Source of the DNA: Actinoplanes solisilvae
GTDB lineage: Bacteria > Actinomycetota > Actinomycetes > Mycobacteriales > Micromonosporaceae
Length of the DNA: 64,000 bases
Assembly (NCBI RefSeq): GCF_003999975.1
Contig: NZ_RJAC01000005.1
Location: 248,001-312,000, forward strand
Direction of reading: 5' to 3'
A program made the position numbers and the translations under genes. Below, piece by piece: positions 39,986 through 49,014 of this stretch. A model generated the notes under the pieces. It saw nothing but the letters and a program-made list of their open reading frames with translations. It ran no database searches and was not told the origin of the DNA. The number at the start of each line of letters is the position of its first letter. The stretch's first letter is position 1.

Positions 39986-42103
39986 ATGGCGCTCGACTTT
40001 CCACGACTCGACGGCCGCTTCGAGGTCATCAGCGAATTCCAGCCTGCCGGTGACCAGCCCACGGCCATCGCCGAGCTCGAGCGGCGCGTCCGTGCCGGCG
40101 ACCGCAACACGGTGCTGCTCGGCGCGACTGGCACCGGTAAGAGTGCCACCACCGCCTGGCTGATCGAGAAGCTGCAGCGGCCCGCTCTCGTGCTGGCCCC
40201 CAACAAGACGCTGTGTGCCCAGCTCGCCAAGGAGTTCCGCGAGCTGCTGCCCAACAACGCCGTCGAATATTTCGTCAGCTACTACGACTATTACCAGCCT
40301 GAGGCCTATATCGCCCAGACCGACACCTATATCGAGAAAGACTCGTCGGTCAACGAAGAGGTCGAGCGGCTGCGTCACTCGGCCACGATGTCGCTGCTCA
40401 CCCGGCGCGACACGATCGTCGTGGCGACCGTCTCGGCGATCTACGGCCTCGGCACCCCGCAGGAATACCTCGACCGCTCCGTCCAGCTCAAGGTCGGCGA
40501 AGAGGTCGACCGCGACAAGCTGCTGCGGCGCCTGGTCGACATCCAGTACTCCCGCAACGACATGGCCTTCCAGCGCGGCACGTTCCGCGTGCGGGGTGAC
40601 ACGCTCGAGATCATCCCGGCCTACGAGGAGCTCGCCGTTCGCATCGAGCTGTTCGGCGACGAGATCGAGAAGCTCTACTACCTGCACCCGCTCACCGGTG
40701 AGGTCGTCCGCGAGGTCGATCACCTGGTCATCTTCCCGGCGTCGCACTATGTGGCCGGCCCCGAGCGCATGGAACGGGCGATCAACCAGATCGAGGCCGA
40801 GCTTGAGGAGCGGCTGGCCGAGCTCGAACGGCAGGGCAAACTGCTCGAGGCCCAGCGACTGCGCATGCGGACGACCTACGACGTCGAGATGATGCGCCAG
40901 GTCGGCTTCTGCAACGGCATCGAGAACTACTCGATGCACATGGACGGGCGCTCGTTCGGCGAGCCGTCCTACACGCTGCTCGACTACTTCCCCGACGACT
41001 ACATCACCGTCATCGACGAGTCGCACGTGACGATCCCGCAGATCGGCGGCATGTACGAGGGCGATGCCTCGCGCAAGCGCATCCTCATCGAGCACGGCTT
41101 CCGGCTGCCCAGCGCCGCTGACAACCGGCCGCTGCGTTTCGACGAGTTCCTCGAGCGCGTCGGGCAGATGGTCTTCCTCTCCGCGACCCCCGGGCCGTGG
41201 GAGATGCGAGAGGCCCAGGGTGAGTTCGTCGAGCAGGTCATCCGCCCGACCGGCCTGGTCGACCCGCAGGTGGTCGTCAAGCCCACCAAGGGTCAGATCG
41301 ACGACCTGATGCACGAGATCAAGCTGCGTACCGAGCGCGACGAGCGGGTGCTGGTCACGACCCTGACCAAGAAGATGGCCGAGGACCTCACCGACTACCT
41401 GCTCGAAAACGGCATCCGCGTGCGCTACCTGCACTCCGAGGTCGACACGCTGCGCCGCGTCGAGCTGCTCAAAGAGCTGCGCAAGGGCGACTACGACGTG
41501 CTCGTCGGCATCAACCTGCTGCGCGAGGGCCTCGACCTGCCCGAGGTGTCGCTGGTGGCGATCCTCGACGCCGACAAGGAGGGCTTCCTGCGCAGCGGGC
41601 GGTCGCTGATCCAGACGATCGGCCGCGCCGCCCGCAACGTGTCCGGCGAGGTCCATATGTATGCCGACAAGATGACCCCGTCGATGCGCGACGCCATCGA
41701 CGAGACCGACCGGCGCCGCGCCAAGCAGATCGCCCACAACGAGGCTAACGGCATCACGCCGCAGGCGCTGCGCAAGCGCATCCACGACATCCTCGACGAC
41801 ATCTACCGCGAGGCCGAAGACACCGACGCCCAGGTCGGCCCGATGGTCGGCGGCGGTGGCCGGCAGATCTCGCGCGGCAAGGCGCCCGTGCCCGAGACCC
41901 GCTCGAAGGGCCGCGGTGCTTCGGCCGGTCCGGCTCGGCAGGGCATGGCCCGCACCGAGCTGGCCCAGCTCATCCAAGACCTCAACGAGCAGATGCTGGG
42001 GGCGGCGCGCGAGCTGCAGTTCGAGCTGGCCGCTCGCATCCGCGACGAGATGGGCGAGCTGAAGAAGGAGCTGCGCGGCATGGACGCGGCGGGGGTGAAA
42101 TAG
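39986..42103 (+). CDS. uvrB: Excinuclease ABC subunit B
   Basis: Damage-verifying helicase of nucleotide excision repair, 705 residues. Walker [12 protein letters not shown] is near residue 46, the beta-hairpin [10 protein letters not shown] near 95-105, [12 protein letters not shown] carries the DExH-like box, helicase motifs [36 protein letters not shown] and QTIGRAARN follow, and a UVR domain ([20 protein letters not shown]) that contacts UvrC ends the protein. The ATG at 39986 is chosen because the -10 box ends 7 nt before it; an upstream in-frame ATG (39893) would lie ahead of the promoter. Confidence 0.97.
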   Translation: MALDFPRLDGRFEVISEFQPAGDQPTAIAELERRVRAGDRNTVLLGATGTGKSATTAWLIEKLQRPALVLAPNKTLCAQLAKEFRELLPNNAVEYFVSYYDYYQPEAYIAQTDTYIEKDSSVNEEVERLRHSATMSLLTRRDTIVVATVSAIYGLGTPQEYLDRSVQLKVGEEVDRDKLLRRLVDIQYSRNDMAFQRGTFRVRGDTLEIIPAYEELAVRIELFGDEIEKLYYLHPLTGEVVREVDHLVIFPASHYVAGPERMERAINQIEAELEERLAELERQGKLLEAQRLRMRTTYDVEMMRQVGFCNGIENYSMHMDGRSFGEPSYTLLDYFPDDYITVIDESHVTIPQIGGMYEGDASRKRILIEHGFRLPSAADNRPLRFDEFLERVGQMVFLSATPGPWEMREAQGEFVEQVIRPTGLVDPQVVVKPTKGQIDDLMHEIKLRTERDERVLVTTLTKKMAEDLTDYLLENGIRVRYLHSEVDTLRRVELLKELRKGDYDVLVGINLLREGLDLPEVSLVAILDADKEGFLRSGRSLIQTIGRAARNVSGEVHMYADKMTPSMRDAIDETDRRRAKQIAHNEANGITPQALRKRIHDILDDIYREAEDTDAQVGPMVGGGGRQISRGKAPVPETRSKGRGASAGPARQGMARTELAQLIQDLNEQMLGAARELQFELAARIRDEMGELKKELRGMDAAGVK

Positions 42104-42140
42104 TTCGAACCCCGTCGCCCCGCGTGACTAGTCTGGCCCG

Positions 42141-43094
42141 ATGACGTCGACCGGCGAGACCACCTGGACCGATCTGAACGGCGTGCCGCCGGAGCTTCTC
42201 GCTCTGGCCTCACGCTGCTTCGCGGCGGACGGCGGGATGCCGCTCGCGACCGACCCGGGCTTCCTGGGGCGGCGCTGGGCGGGTGCCGGGGTGACCGCCT
42301 TCGGGCTGCGCGGGCCCGACGGGGGTCTGCTGGCGGCGGGGGCGGTCCGGGGCGGGCCGACGTTCATCGGGCTGGTCGACCCGGCCGCCCGGGGGCGAGG
42401 GCTGGGCGGCGCGCTCCTCGATCGAGGGCTCGACCTGGCCCGTTCCGAGTTCGTGCTCGCCGACTCCGGCAACAGCGAAGGCGAACGGTCCGAGGTCGTG
42501 CTCGACGGTTCCGGGGATGGCGGGGGTGAACGTTTCGAGGTCACCGTCGAGAGTGAGACGTTGACGGCCGAGGCGGTCGAGCTCTTCGAGTCGCGGGGGC
42601 TGCGGCAGGTCTTCGCCGAAGACGTCATGCGCGCCGACCTCGTCGGCGCTGAACTGCCCGCCGTGACCTGGCCGGACGGGGCGACGGTCTCGACGTGGAC
42701 CGAGCCGGTGGCGCGGCGCTTCCACACGACCTACTACGCGTCGTTCCGCGACCGGCCGGGCTTCCCGGGCGACCCGGCCGACGAGTGGATCGCCGAGAAC
42801 GAGGACGACGAAGACTTCCTGCCGGACTGCTCGCTGCTGCTCACCCTGCCCGACCTGGGTGACGCCGGCTTCGTCACGGCCGCGCGCGGCTGGATCGTCC
42901 AGGCCGGGGTGGTGCCGGTCGTCCGTCGCCGAGGTCTGGCCGGAGCGCTGATCACCGAGTCGCTGACGCGCATGCGGGCCGCCGGCGAGACCCACGCCTG
43001 GCTGACGGTCAACGTCAACAACCCCGGTGCCGCGGCGCTCTATCGACGGCTCGGCTTTCTCGACCACGGCTGCCGGGCCCGCTTCCGCGGCTGA
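42141..43094 (+). CDS. GNAT acetyltransferase with two GNAT-like halves
   Basis: The N-terminal half has VDPAARGRGLGGALLDRGL and the C-terminal half VVPVVRRRGLAGALITESL, both acetyl-CoA loops (R/Q-x-x-G-x-G/A), so this is a tandem GNAT. The second half ends with NNPGAAALYRRLGF, a clear motif B. TAGTCT lies 6 nt before the ATG with no Shine-Dalgarno, so the mRNA is probably leaderless. A mycothiol synthase (MshD)-like role is possible from the double-GNAT layout but not established. Confidence 0.85.
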   Translation: MTSTGETTWTDLNGVPPELLALASRCFAADGGMPLATDPGFLGRRWAGAGVTAFGLRGPDGGLLAAGAVRGGPTFIGLVDPAARGRGLGGALLDRGLDLARSEFVLADSGNSEGERSEVVLDGSGDGGGERFEVTVESETLTAEAVELFESRGLRQVFAEDVMRADLVGAELPAVTWPDGATVSTWTEPVARRFHTTYYASFRDRPGFPGDPADEWIAENEDDEDFLPDCSLLLTLPDLGDAGFVTAARGWIVQAGVVPVVRRRGLAGALITESLTRMRAAGETHAWLTVNVNNPGAAALYRRLGFLDHGCRARFRG

Positions 43095-43172
43095 CCGTCA
43101 CCGGAGGCGGGGCTGGTGAGCATCGCTGAAGCGGCGTCCTTCGGCCGGTCTGCCGAGATCTGGCGCGAGTGG

Positions 43173-43505
43173 TCAGTCGGTGAAGAAGTTGTGGTCGGGG
43201 CCAGGGCGGTCGCCGGCGGGGACGTCGAGGAAGTGTTCGACGACGGGCGGCGTGGCGAAGAACTGGCCGATCCAGCCGCGCCACTGGGGGAAGCGTTCGG
43301 AGTTGCGGAAGTTCTCCAGGTGCGCCTCGACGCTGTCCCATTCGACGAGGAGCACGAAGCGGGAGGCCGACTCGACACCGCGCGTCATCCGCACGGAGCG
43401 GCAGCCGGGTGTGCCCGCCAGGATCGGGTAGGCGATCTTGTAGGCGGCGGCGAACTCCTCTTCGGCGCCCGGAGTGACATCGATCAGCGCGACCTCGAGA
43501 ACCAT
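43173..43505 (-). CDS. Antibiotic biosynthesis monooxygenase (ABM)-domain protein
   Basis: A 110-residue ferredoxin-like ABM fold: MVLEVALIDVTPGAEEEFAAA, then GCRSVRMTRGVESASRFVLLVEWDSVEAHLENFRNSERFPQWRGWIGQFF. Such proteins act as small dimers on quinone-like or haem substrates, or have no known substrate. The ATG at 43505 begins the conserved domain; the frame upstream of it is basic and unlike a protein. Convergent with the GNAT gene. Confidence 0.85.
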   Translation of the reverse strand: MVLEVALIDVTPGAEEEFAAAYKIAYPILAGTPGCRSVRMTRGVESASRFVLLVEWDSVEAHLENFRNSERFPQWRGWIGQFFATPPVVEHFLDVPAGDRPGPDHNFFTD

Positions 43506-43667
43506 GATGGAAGCCTGCCACACACCTCTTCGAACTAGGTTCCTAGGAAGCAGGGCGGGGTGAGGGCGCGCGTGGGTGTGCGGTTGACGTGAGGGCGAAG
43601 GGATGAAACGCGCCACGGTTTGTGGGGGCCACTGCCGTTGGGTTCGTCGATAGGACACAATGGCTGC

Positions 43668-43778
43668 CGTAGGAGGGGAGTATTCCCTCGCATCGGTCTC
43701 GTCAGCACGGAACGTCCACCCCCTTTACGGGCGTTCCCGGGGCCGGTGGTCGCCCAGTGGCGGCGGAAGAGACCTTCG
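43668..43778 (+). promoter_or_regulatory. Candidate yybP-ykoY (Mn2+) riboswitch upstream of terC
   Basis: The 5' element GGGGAGTA (43675-43682), an internal CTCGTCAGC, and the 3' element GAAGAGACC resemble the conserved parts of the yybP-ykoY aptamer. Flanks CGTAGG (43668-43673) and CCTTCG (43773-43778) can form the closing stem with one mismatch. The element ends 73 nt before the terC start. The rest of 43506-43851 holds no gene. Confidence 0.55.
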
Positions 43779-43851
43779 ACAGTCGCACGACGCTGTTCCC
43801 GCATAGACTTGTGGCGGGCGCAGCGCCGAACCGTGTCTGCCGGAGGCCTCG

Positions 43852-44853
43852 TTGAACATCTCCGCCTGGGTGTGGGTCATCACCCTGGTTGCCGTCCTCG
43901 CCGTTCTCGCGGTCGATCTTCTGATCATCGGGCGACGACCCCACGAACCCTCGATGAAAGAGTCGGGGAGCTGGGTCGCGTTCTACGTCGCCTTGGCTCT
44001 CGCCTTCGGCGCCGGCATCTGGTTCTTCGCCGGCGGTCAGTACGCCGCGGAGTTCTACACCGGCTGGCTGACCGAATACTCGCTCAGCGTCGACAACCTG
44101 TTCATCTTCATGATCATCATGGCGCGGTTCGCCGTACCACGGCAGTTGCAGCAGAAGGTTCTGCTCATCGGCATCGTGCTCGCCCTGGTGATGCGGGGTG
44201 CCTTCATCGCCGCCGGCGCCGCGCTGATCTCGCAGTTCTCGTGGGTCTTCTACATCTTCGGCGCGTTCCTGGTCTACACCGCGATCACCCTGCTCAAGGA
44301 GGGTGAGAACGACGAGGACGACTTCAAGGAGAACGTGCTCATCCGCTGGGCGAAGCGGGCGCTGCCGGTCTCGTCGGAGTTCGGCACCGGAAAGATGGTG
44401 GTCATCACCGAGACGGGCAAGCGCCTGTTCACGCCGATGCTCATCGTCATGATCGCGATCGGCACGACCGATCTGCTGTTCGCCCTCGACTCGATCCCGG
44501 CGATCTTCGGCATCACCAAGGAGCCCTACCTGGTCTTCACCGCGAACGTGTTTGCGCTGATGGGCCTGCGGCAGCTCTTCTTCCTGCTCGGCGGTTTGCT
44601 CGAGCGGCTGGTCTACCTCAACTACGGCCTGTCCGCGGTGCTGGCCTTCATCGGCGTGAAGCTCTTCCTCGAGGCGCTGCACACCAACAACCTGTCGTTC
44701 ATCAACGGCGGCCACGGCGTGCACTGGGCCCCGGAGATCCCGATCTGGCTGTCCCTGCTGATCATCATCGGCACGCTGGGCGTCGCCACGGTGCTGAGCC
44801 TGATGAAGTCGTCCCGCGACCGTAAGCGGGAACTGGCCGACACCAAGGTGTAA
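43852..44853 (+). CDS. TerC-family integral membrane protein
   Basis: A polytopic protein (333 aa, about nine spans) with acidic residues inside membrane helices: LAVDLLIIGRR, EYSLSVDNLFIF and IGTTDLLFALDSIPAIFG. These Asp residues are conserved in TerC/Alx proteins, which move Mn2+ or related metals across the membrane. The start is a TTG with GGAGG 5 nt upstream. The likely manganese riboswitch in the leader supports a metal-export role. A bidirectional terminator follows. Confidence 0.92.
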   Translation: MNISAWVWVITLVAVLAVLAVDLLIIGRRPHEPSMKESGSWVAFYVALALAFGAGIWFFAGGQYAAEFYTGWLTEYSLSVDNLFIFMIIMARFAVPRQLQQKVLLIGIVLALVMRGAFIAAGAALISQFSWVFYIFGAFLVYTAITLLKEGENDEDDFKENVLIRWAKRALPVSSEFGTGKMVVITETGKRLFTPMLIVMIAIGTTDLLFALDSIPAIFGITKEPYLVFTANVFALMGLRQLFFLLGGLLERLVYLNYGLSAVLAFIGVKLFLEALHTNNLSFINGGHGVHWAPEIPIWLSLLIIIGTLGVATVLSLMKSSRDRKRELADTKV

Positions 44854-44860
44854 GCGCGAA

Positions 44861-44891
44861 AAAAGAGGGGGGCCGACGGCCCCCCTCTTTT
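44861..44891. terminator. Bidirectional terminator between terC and typA
   Basis: AAAAGAGGGGGGCC and GGCCCCCCTCTTTT form a perfect 14-bp stem with a 3-nt loop. A and T runs at both ends make it work for both convergent genes. Confidence 0.93.
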
Positions 44892-44904
44892 GTGTCCGCT
44901 GTTG

Positions 44905-46767
44905 TTACTGGTGCTTGCGGCGGGCGGCCTGGCGGCCACGCGTCTGCTGGTCGAGCACGACCTTGCGGATGCGCACGGCAGCCGGCGTCACCTCGACGCA
45001 CTCGTCCTCGCGGCAGAACTCGAGGGCCTGCTCCAGCGACAGCTTGCGCGGCGGGATCAGACGCTCGGTGTTGTCGGCGCTGGCGGCGCGCATGTTCGTG
45101 AGCTTCTTCTCCTTGGTGATGTTGACGTCCATGTCGTCCTCGCGAGAGTTCTCGCCGACGATCATGCCCTCGTACACCTCGGTGGACGGCTCGACGAAGA
45201 GCTGCCCGCGCTCCTGCAGGTTGATCATCGCGAACCCGGTCACGGCGCCGGCCCGGTCGGCCACGAGCGAGCCGTTGTTGCGGGTGCGCAGCTCGCCGAA
45301 CCACGGCTCGTAGTCCTCGAACAGGTGGTGCATGATGCCGGTGCCGCGGGTCTCGGTGAGGAACTCGGTGCGGAAGCCGATCAGGCCGCGCGCCGGGACG
45401 AGCCACTCCATGCGCAGCCAGCCCGTGCCGTGGTTGATCAGCTCTTCCATCCGGCCCTTGCGGGTGGACAGCAGCGTGGTGATGGCACCCATGTATTCGT
45501 CGGGGGCGTCGATCGTCAGCCGCTCGACCGGCTCGTGGACCTTGCCGTCGATGGTCTTGGTGACCACCTGGGGCTTGCCCACGGTGAGCTCGTAGGACTC
45601 GCGGCGCATCTGCTCGACCAGGATGGCCAGGGCCAGCTCGCCACGGCCCTGCACCTCCCATGCGTCGGGACGCTCGGTCGGCAGGATGCGCAGCGACACG
45701 TTGCCGATGAGCTCCTTGTCGAGGCGGTCCTTGACCATGCGGGCCGTGACCTTGGCCCCCTTGACCTTGCCGACCAGAGGCGACGTGTTGGTGCCGAGGA
45801 CCATCGAGATGGCCGGCTCGTCGACCGTGATCAGCGGCAGCGGGATCGGGTTCTCCGCGTCGGCCAGGGTCTCACCGATCATGATGTCGGCGATGCCGGC
45901 GACGGCCATGATGTCGCCGGGGCCGGCGCTCTCGGCGGGCTTGCGGTCGAGGCCCTCGGTGATCAGCAGCTCGCTGATGCGGACGTTGGCGATCGTGCCG
46001 TCGGTCTTGCACCAGGCCACGGTCTGGCCCTTGCGGATGGTGCCCTCGTGGACGCGGCAGAGCGCGAGCCGGCCGAGGAAGTTCGAGGCGTCGAGGTTGA
46101 CGACGTGCGCCTGGAGCGGGGCGCCCTCGGTGTAGGTGGGGGCCGGGATGGTCTCGAGGATCGTGCTGAACAGCGCCTCGAGGTCGGTCGAGTCCTCGGG
46201 GACCGTGCCGTCCTTGGGCTGGGTCAGCGAGGCGATGCCGTCGCGCGCGCACGCGTAGACGATCGGGAACTCGATCTGGTGCTCGTCGGCGTCGAGGTCG
46301 AGGAAGAGCTCGTACGTCTCGTCGACGACCTCTTTGATGCGGGCGTCGGGACGGTCGACCTTGTTGATGATCAGGATGATCGGGAGCTTCGCCGCCAGCG
46401 CCTTGCGCAGCACGAACCGCGTCTGCGGCAGCGGGCCCTCGGAGGCGTCGACGAGCAGGGCTACTCCGTCGACCATCGTGAGGCCGCGTTCGACCTCACC
46501 GCCGAAGTCGGCGTGACCGGGGGTGTCGATGATGTTGATGGTGACGGGGTCACCCTCGGCGGGCTGGTAGCTGATCGCCGTGTTCTTGGCGAGAATGGTG
46601 ATGCCCTTTTCCCGCTCCAGGTCCATGGAGTCCATGGCGCGGTCGGCCATCTCGCCCCGTGCGTGGGACTGGCTCCCCTGGCGCAGCATGGCGTCGACCA
46701 GGGTGGTTTTGCCATGGTCGACGTGGGCGATGATGGCGACGTTGCGTAGGTCGGTGCGGGTCTGCAT
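44905..46767 (-). CDS. typA: Translational GTPase TypA/BipA
   Basis: Ribosome-binding GTPase of the EF-G superfamily, 620 residues. G1 AHVDHGKTT (residues 14-22), switch REKGITILAKNTA, G3 DTPGHADFGGEV and G4 NKVDRPDAR are intact. Domains with GRGELALAILVEQMRRE and the C-terminal RLIPPRKLSLEQALEF segment unique to BipA follow. The ATG at 46767 is chosen because GACAAT lies 6 nt before it; the longer open frame to 46872 is not protein-like. It supports ribosome assembly and stress growth. Confidence 0.96.
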   Translation of the reverse strand: MQTRTDLRNVAIIAHVDHGKTTLVDAMLRQGSQSHARGEMADRAMDSMDLEREKGITILAKNTAISYQPAEGDPVTINIIDTPGHADFGGEVERGLTMVDGVALLVDASEGPLPQTRFVLRKALAAKLPIILIINKVDRPDARIKEVVDETYELFLDLDADEHQIEFPIVYACARDGIASLTQPKDGTVPEDSTDLEALFSTILETIPAPTYTEGAPLQAHVVNLDASNFLGRLALCRVHEGTIRKGQTVAWCKTDGTIANVRISELLITEGLDRKPAESAGPGDIMAVAGIADIMIGETLADAENPIPLPLITVDEPAISMVLGTNTSPLVGKVKGAKVTARMVKDRLDKELIGNVSLRILPTERPDAWEVQGRGELALAILVEQMRRESYELTVGKPQVVTKTIDGKVHEPVERLTIDAPDEYMGAITTLLSTRKGRMEELINHGTGWLRMEWLVPARGLIGFRTEFLTETRGTGIMHHLFEDYEPWFGELRTRNNGSLVADRAGAVTGFAMINLQERGQLFVEPSTEVYEGMIVGENSREDDMDVNITKEKKLTNMRAASADNTERLIPPRKLSLEQALEFCREDECVEVTPAAVRIRKVVLDQQTRGRQAARRKHQ

Positions 46768-46923
46768 ACCTCCATTGTCCCCGAGAAAAGTTGCGTCCCT
46801 CGGGTCGGGGTCGATCGACGGTACCGGTCTCGGATCAAGATGGTTTTGTCCGGATTTTCGGGGCGGCGACACACCCGTACGGCTTGTTAGCGTGCGTCAT
46901 CGGACAAGGCACGGGGGAGATCG

Positions 46924-47733
46924 ATGGCTCGAGCGTGGAAATTGGGCGTCGCGGCGGTGGTTCTGTCCGTAGCGGCGGGCTGCGGGCTGGTCGGCGGCGG
47001 CAAGACCGACGACAAGGTGGCAGCCGATCCGGTGGCGGGCGTGGAATCGGTGTCGCCCGAGCCGACGGAGGAGCCGGAGCCGGTGATCGAGGAACCCGAG
47101 CCGGTCGAGACCACCACGAAGCCCACGAAGAAGCCGACCAAGAAGCCGACGGTCAAGGCCGCCGAGCCCACCCAGCCGGCGTTCTGGAGCGAGCTGCCGG
47201 CCTGCGCGCATTACGACAAGACGAAGCCGGTCGCGAAGAAGACGGTGAAGACCGCGCTCAAGACGGCCTCGTCGCGCGTCTACTGGCGTACGCAGGCTCC
47301 GAATCTGAAGTTGAACTATCCGCTGGTCAAGGCGGTCGCGTGGCAGGAGAGCGGCTGGCAGACCAACATCCACAACTGCGACGGCGGCATGGGCGTCATG
47401 CAGGTCATGCCCGACACGGTCAGCATGATCAACAACCGGTTCGGCCTCGCCTACGACCCCGCCAAGTACAAGGACAACGCCCTCGTGGGCGCGAACTACC
47501 TCGCATGGCTGACCAAGTGGGCCGGCGACAACTACTTCAAGGGCAGCTACGACCTGAGCCCCAAGAAGTGCAAGTCGTCCAGTTCATGGTGTCTTCTCAA
47601 CGTGGTGATCTCGGGCTACAACGCGGGCTCCGGCGGCATCGAGCAGGCGTCCGGGAGCAAGTCGCTGCCCAACCCGCAGTACGTCGCGGCGGTCCGGGCC
47701 CTGATGAGCCGGTGCGAGTGCGACCAGTTCTGA
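46924..47733 (+). CDS. Lytic transglycosylase lipoprotein (SLT domain)
   Basis: Cleaves the glycan strand of peptidoglycan outside the membrane. Signal peptide with lipobox SVAAGC, then an acidic Pro/Glu stretch and a KPTKKPTKKPT linker, then the SLT domain: catalytic Glu in AVAWQESGWQ, GGMGVMQVMPDT, and SGYNAGSGG. The 269-residue product has GGGGGAGA before its ATG. It is divergent from typA. Confidence 0.92.
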   Translation: MARAWKLGVAAVVLSVAAGCGLVGGGKTDDKVAADPVAGVESVSPEPTEEPEPVIEEPEPVETTTKPTKKPTKKPTVKAAEPTQPAFWSELPACAHYDKTKPVAKKTVKTALKTASSRVYWRTQAPNLKLNYPLVKAVAWQESGWQTNIHNCDGGMGVMQVMPDTVSMINNRFGLAYDPAKYKDNALVGANYLAWLTKWAGDNYFKGSYDLSPKKCKSSSSWCLLNVVISGYNAGSGGIEQASGSKSLPNPQYVAAVRALMSRCECDQF

Positions 47734-47756
47734 AGGGCGAGATACACTAGGTGAGG

Positions 47757-47871
47757 AACCCGAGACCCGTTTTGACCCGCTAATCGGGCGAAGTGTAAGG
47801 TCTCGGGGTTGTCGCGTGTTGATTGAAGCTGGCGAGCTGCACTGGTTCTTACCAAATCGGCTTGTGCAGCT
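47757..47871 (+). promoter_or_regulatory. Promoter and structured leader of the L11 paralogue
   Basis: TTGACC (47772-47777) and TAAGGT (47796-47801) form an 18-bp-spaced promoter. It lies within a dyad CCCGAGACC (47759-47767) / GGTCTCGGG (47799-47807). An upstream TACACT (47743-47748) could start a longer RNA in which that dyad folds. A second stem GAGCTGCAC/GTGCAGCTC (47834-47842 and 47863-47871) encloses a TGGT-TCTT-ACCA mini-hairpin. AAGGAG lies 9 nt before the ATG. Confidence 0.6.
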
Positions 47872-47892
47872 CACCCTAAGGAGCCTTACGCA

Positions 47893-48318
47893 ATGCCGCC
47901 CAAGAAGAAGACCCATGAGGTAACCCTCGCGCTTGAGGCGGGTAACGCCGCGATGGTCGACCTCGGCAAGATGCTTGGTCCGACCGGGGCCAACATGCGT
48001 GCCGTCAAGGTCGAGTACGACGAGGCGACGTCGAAGAACCGCGGCGAGATCATTCCGGTCATCGTCTCGGTCTACGAGGACCGCAGTCACACGCTGGCCT
48101 ACAAGACGCCGCCGACCAGCTTCCTGATTCGCAAGGCTCTGGGCATCCAGTCGGGCGCTTCCAACCCGCTGACCCAGACCGTCGGCACGTTGAGCACCAC
48201 GCAGGTCAAGGAGATTGCCGAGCGCAAGCTTCCCGACCTGAACGCCAACGACATCGACGCCGCGATCCAGATCGTCTCCGGCACCGCCCGCTCGATGGGT
48301 GTGAAGGTCGCTTCCTGA
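47893..48318 (+). CDS. Divergent paralogue of ribosomal protein L11
   Basis: A 141-residue protein that aligns with L11 from end to end: MPPKKK start, VIVSVYEDRSHT, KTPPTSFLIRKALGI and the C-terminal LPDLNANDIDAA...GTARSMGVKV. The N-terminal domain differs at its key loop: the family sequence NPAPPVGPALGQHGVNIM reads AAMVDLGKMLGPTGANM here, so the paired prolines that contact thiostrepton and support RelA signalling are missing. It stands alone, outside the secE-nusG-rplK-rplA order. It could be an alternative or drug-resistant L11. A strong terminator follows. Confidence 0.85.
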   Translation: MPPKKKTHEVTLALEAGNAAMVDLGKMLGPTGANMRAVKVEYDEATSKNRGEIIPVIVSVYEDRSHTLAYKTPPTSFLIRKALGIQSGASNPLTQTVGTLSTTQVKEIAERKLPDLNANDIDAAIQIVSGTARSMGVKVAS

Positions 48319-48330
48319 AACGTGTAGTTG

Positions 48331-48364
48331 AAACGGGCCCCGGCATCGCGCCGGGGCCCGTTTT
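48331..48364 (+). terminator. Terminator of the L11 paralogue
   Basis: AAACGGGCCCCGGC and GCCGGGGCCCGTTT form a perfect 14-bp stem around ATCGC, followed by T. Confidence 0.92.
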
Positions 48365-48366
48365 CT

Positions 48367-48421
48367 TTACGCCTTGCCGATGATCGCGCCGGCCGCGTTG
48401 TCTTACGCCTTGCCGATGATC
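48367..48421. repeat. 19-bp direct repeat at the 3' end of the ClpP-like gene
   Basis: TTACGCCTTGCCGATGATC occurs at 48367-48385 and again at 48403-48421. On the minus strand each copy reads as the last codons IIGKA and a TAA stop. The outer copy is a leftover of a duplicated gene end. Confidence 0.85.
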
Positions 48422-49014
48422 TCGTCGATCAGCCCGTAGTCGAGGGCCTCCTCGGCGGTCAGGCTGCGCCCGGCCGACATGTCGTCCTCGATGCGGCTGC
48501 GCGACTGCTTGGTGACCTCGACCAGCCGCAGCGTGATCTCTTCGAGTTCGCGCAGGTGCTGCCCCGCGGCCCGCGCCACCTCGTCGGCCGTGCCGGTCAC
48601 GCCGGCCGACCGCGGCTCGTTGAGCTTGAACCGGGCGTGCCGGTAAGCGGACCGTCGCTCGGCCGCCGCGAGCAGGGCCACCGTCGCCCCGCCGGCCTGC
48701 GACGTGACCACGGCGTGCACCGGCGCGGTCATCGAGTCGATCACGTCGATGACCGACAGCGCGGCCCCGAGCTCGCCACCGGGACTGGCCATGTGCAACT
48801 GCACAGGCTCGGGCCCGGCCGCGTCCAGGGTCAGCAGCGCCGCCGCGATCCCGGTTGCCTCGTCCGAGGTGAGCTGGCCGCGGATCATCACGATCCGCTG
48901 GTCGAAGAGCTTCTCCTCGAGCCAGCCGGGAAGCCCCGGCCCGCCCTGCTGCCAAGACTCCGGCGACGACGGCTGAGGTTGCCCCCATCGCATCGGATCG
49001 TGCCGCATCTCCAC
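48403..49014 (-). CDS. ClpP-like protein lacking the catalytic serine and histidine
   Basis: The ClpP/crotonase fold is clear: FDQRIVMIRGQLTSDEATGI, LHMASPGGELGAALSVIDVI and LTAEEALDYGLIDEIIG. But the nucleophile motif (family GQAASM) reads SQAGGA, placing Gly where Ser should be, and the His motif (MIHQP) reads KLNEP, with Asn for His. It should not cut proteins; it may be a regulatory subunit or scaffold. The GTG at 49014 has GGGAGG 4 nt upstream; ATG 49008 is close behind. The space 49015-49213 holds GAGGGCTGAG repeats and no gene. Confidence 0.85.
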   Translation of the reverse strand: MEMRHDPMRWGQPQPSSPESWQQGGPGLPGWLEEKLFDQRIVMIRGQLTSDEATGIAAALLTLDAAGPEPVQLHMASPGGELGAALSVIDVIDSMTAPVHAVVTSQAGGATVALLAAAERRSAYRHARFKLNEPRSAGVTGTADEVARAAGQHLRELEEITLRLVEVTKQSRSRIEDDMSAGRSLTAEEALDYGLIDEIIGKA

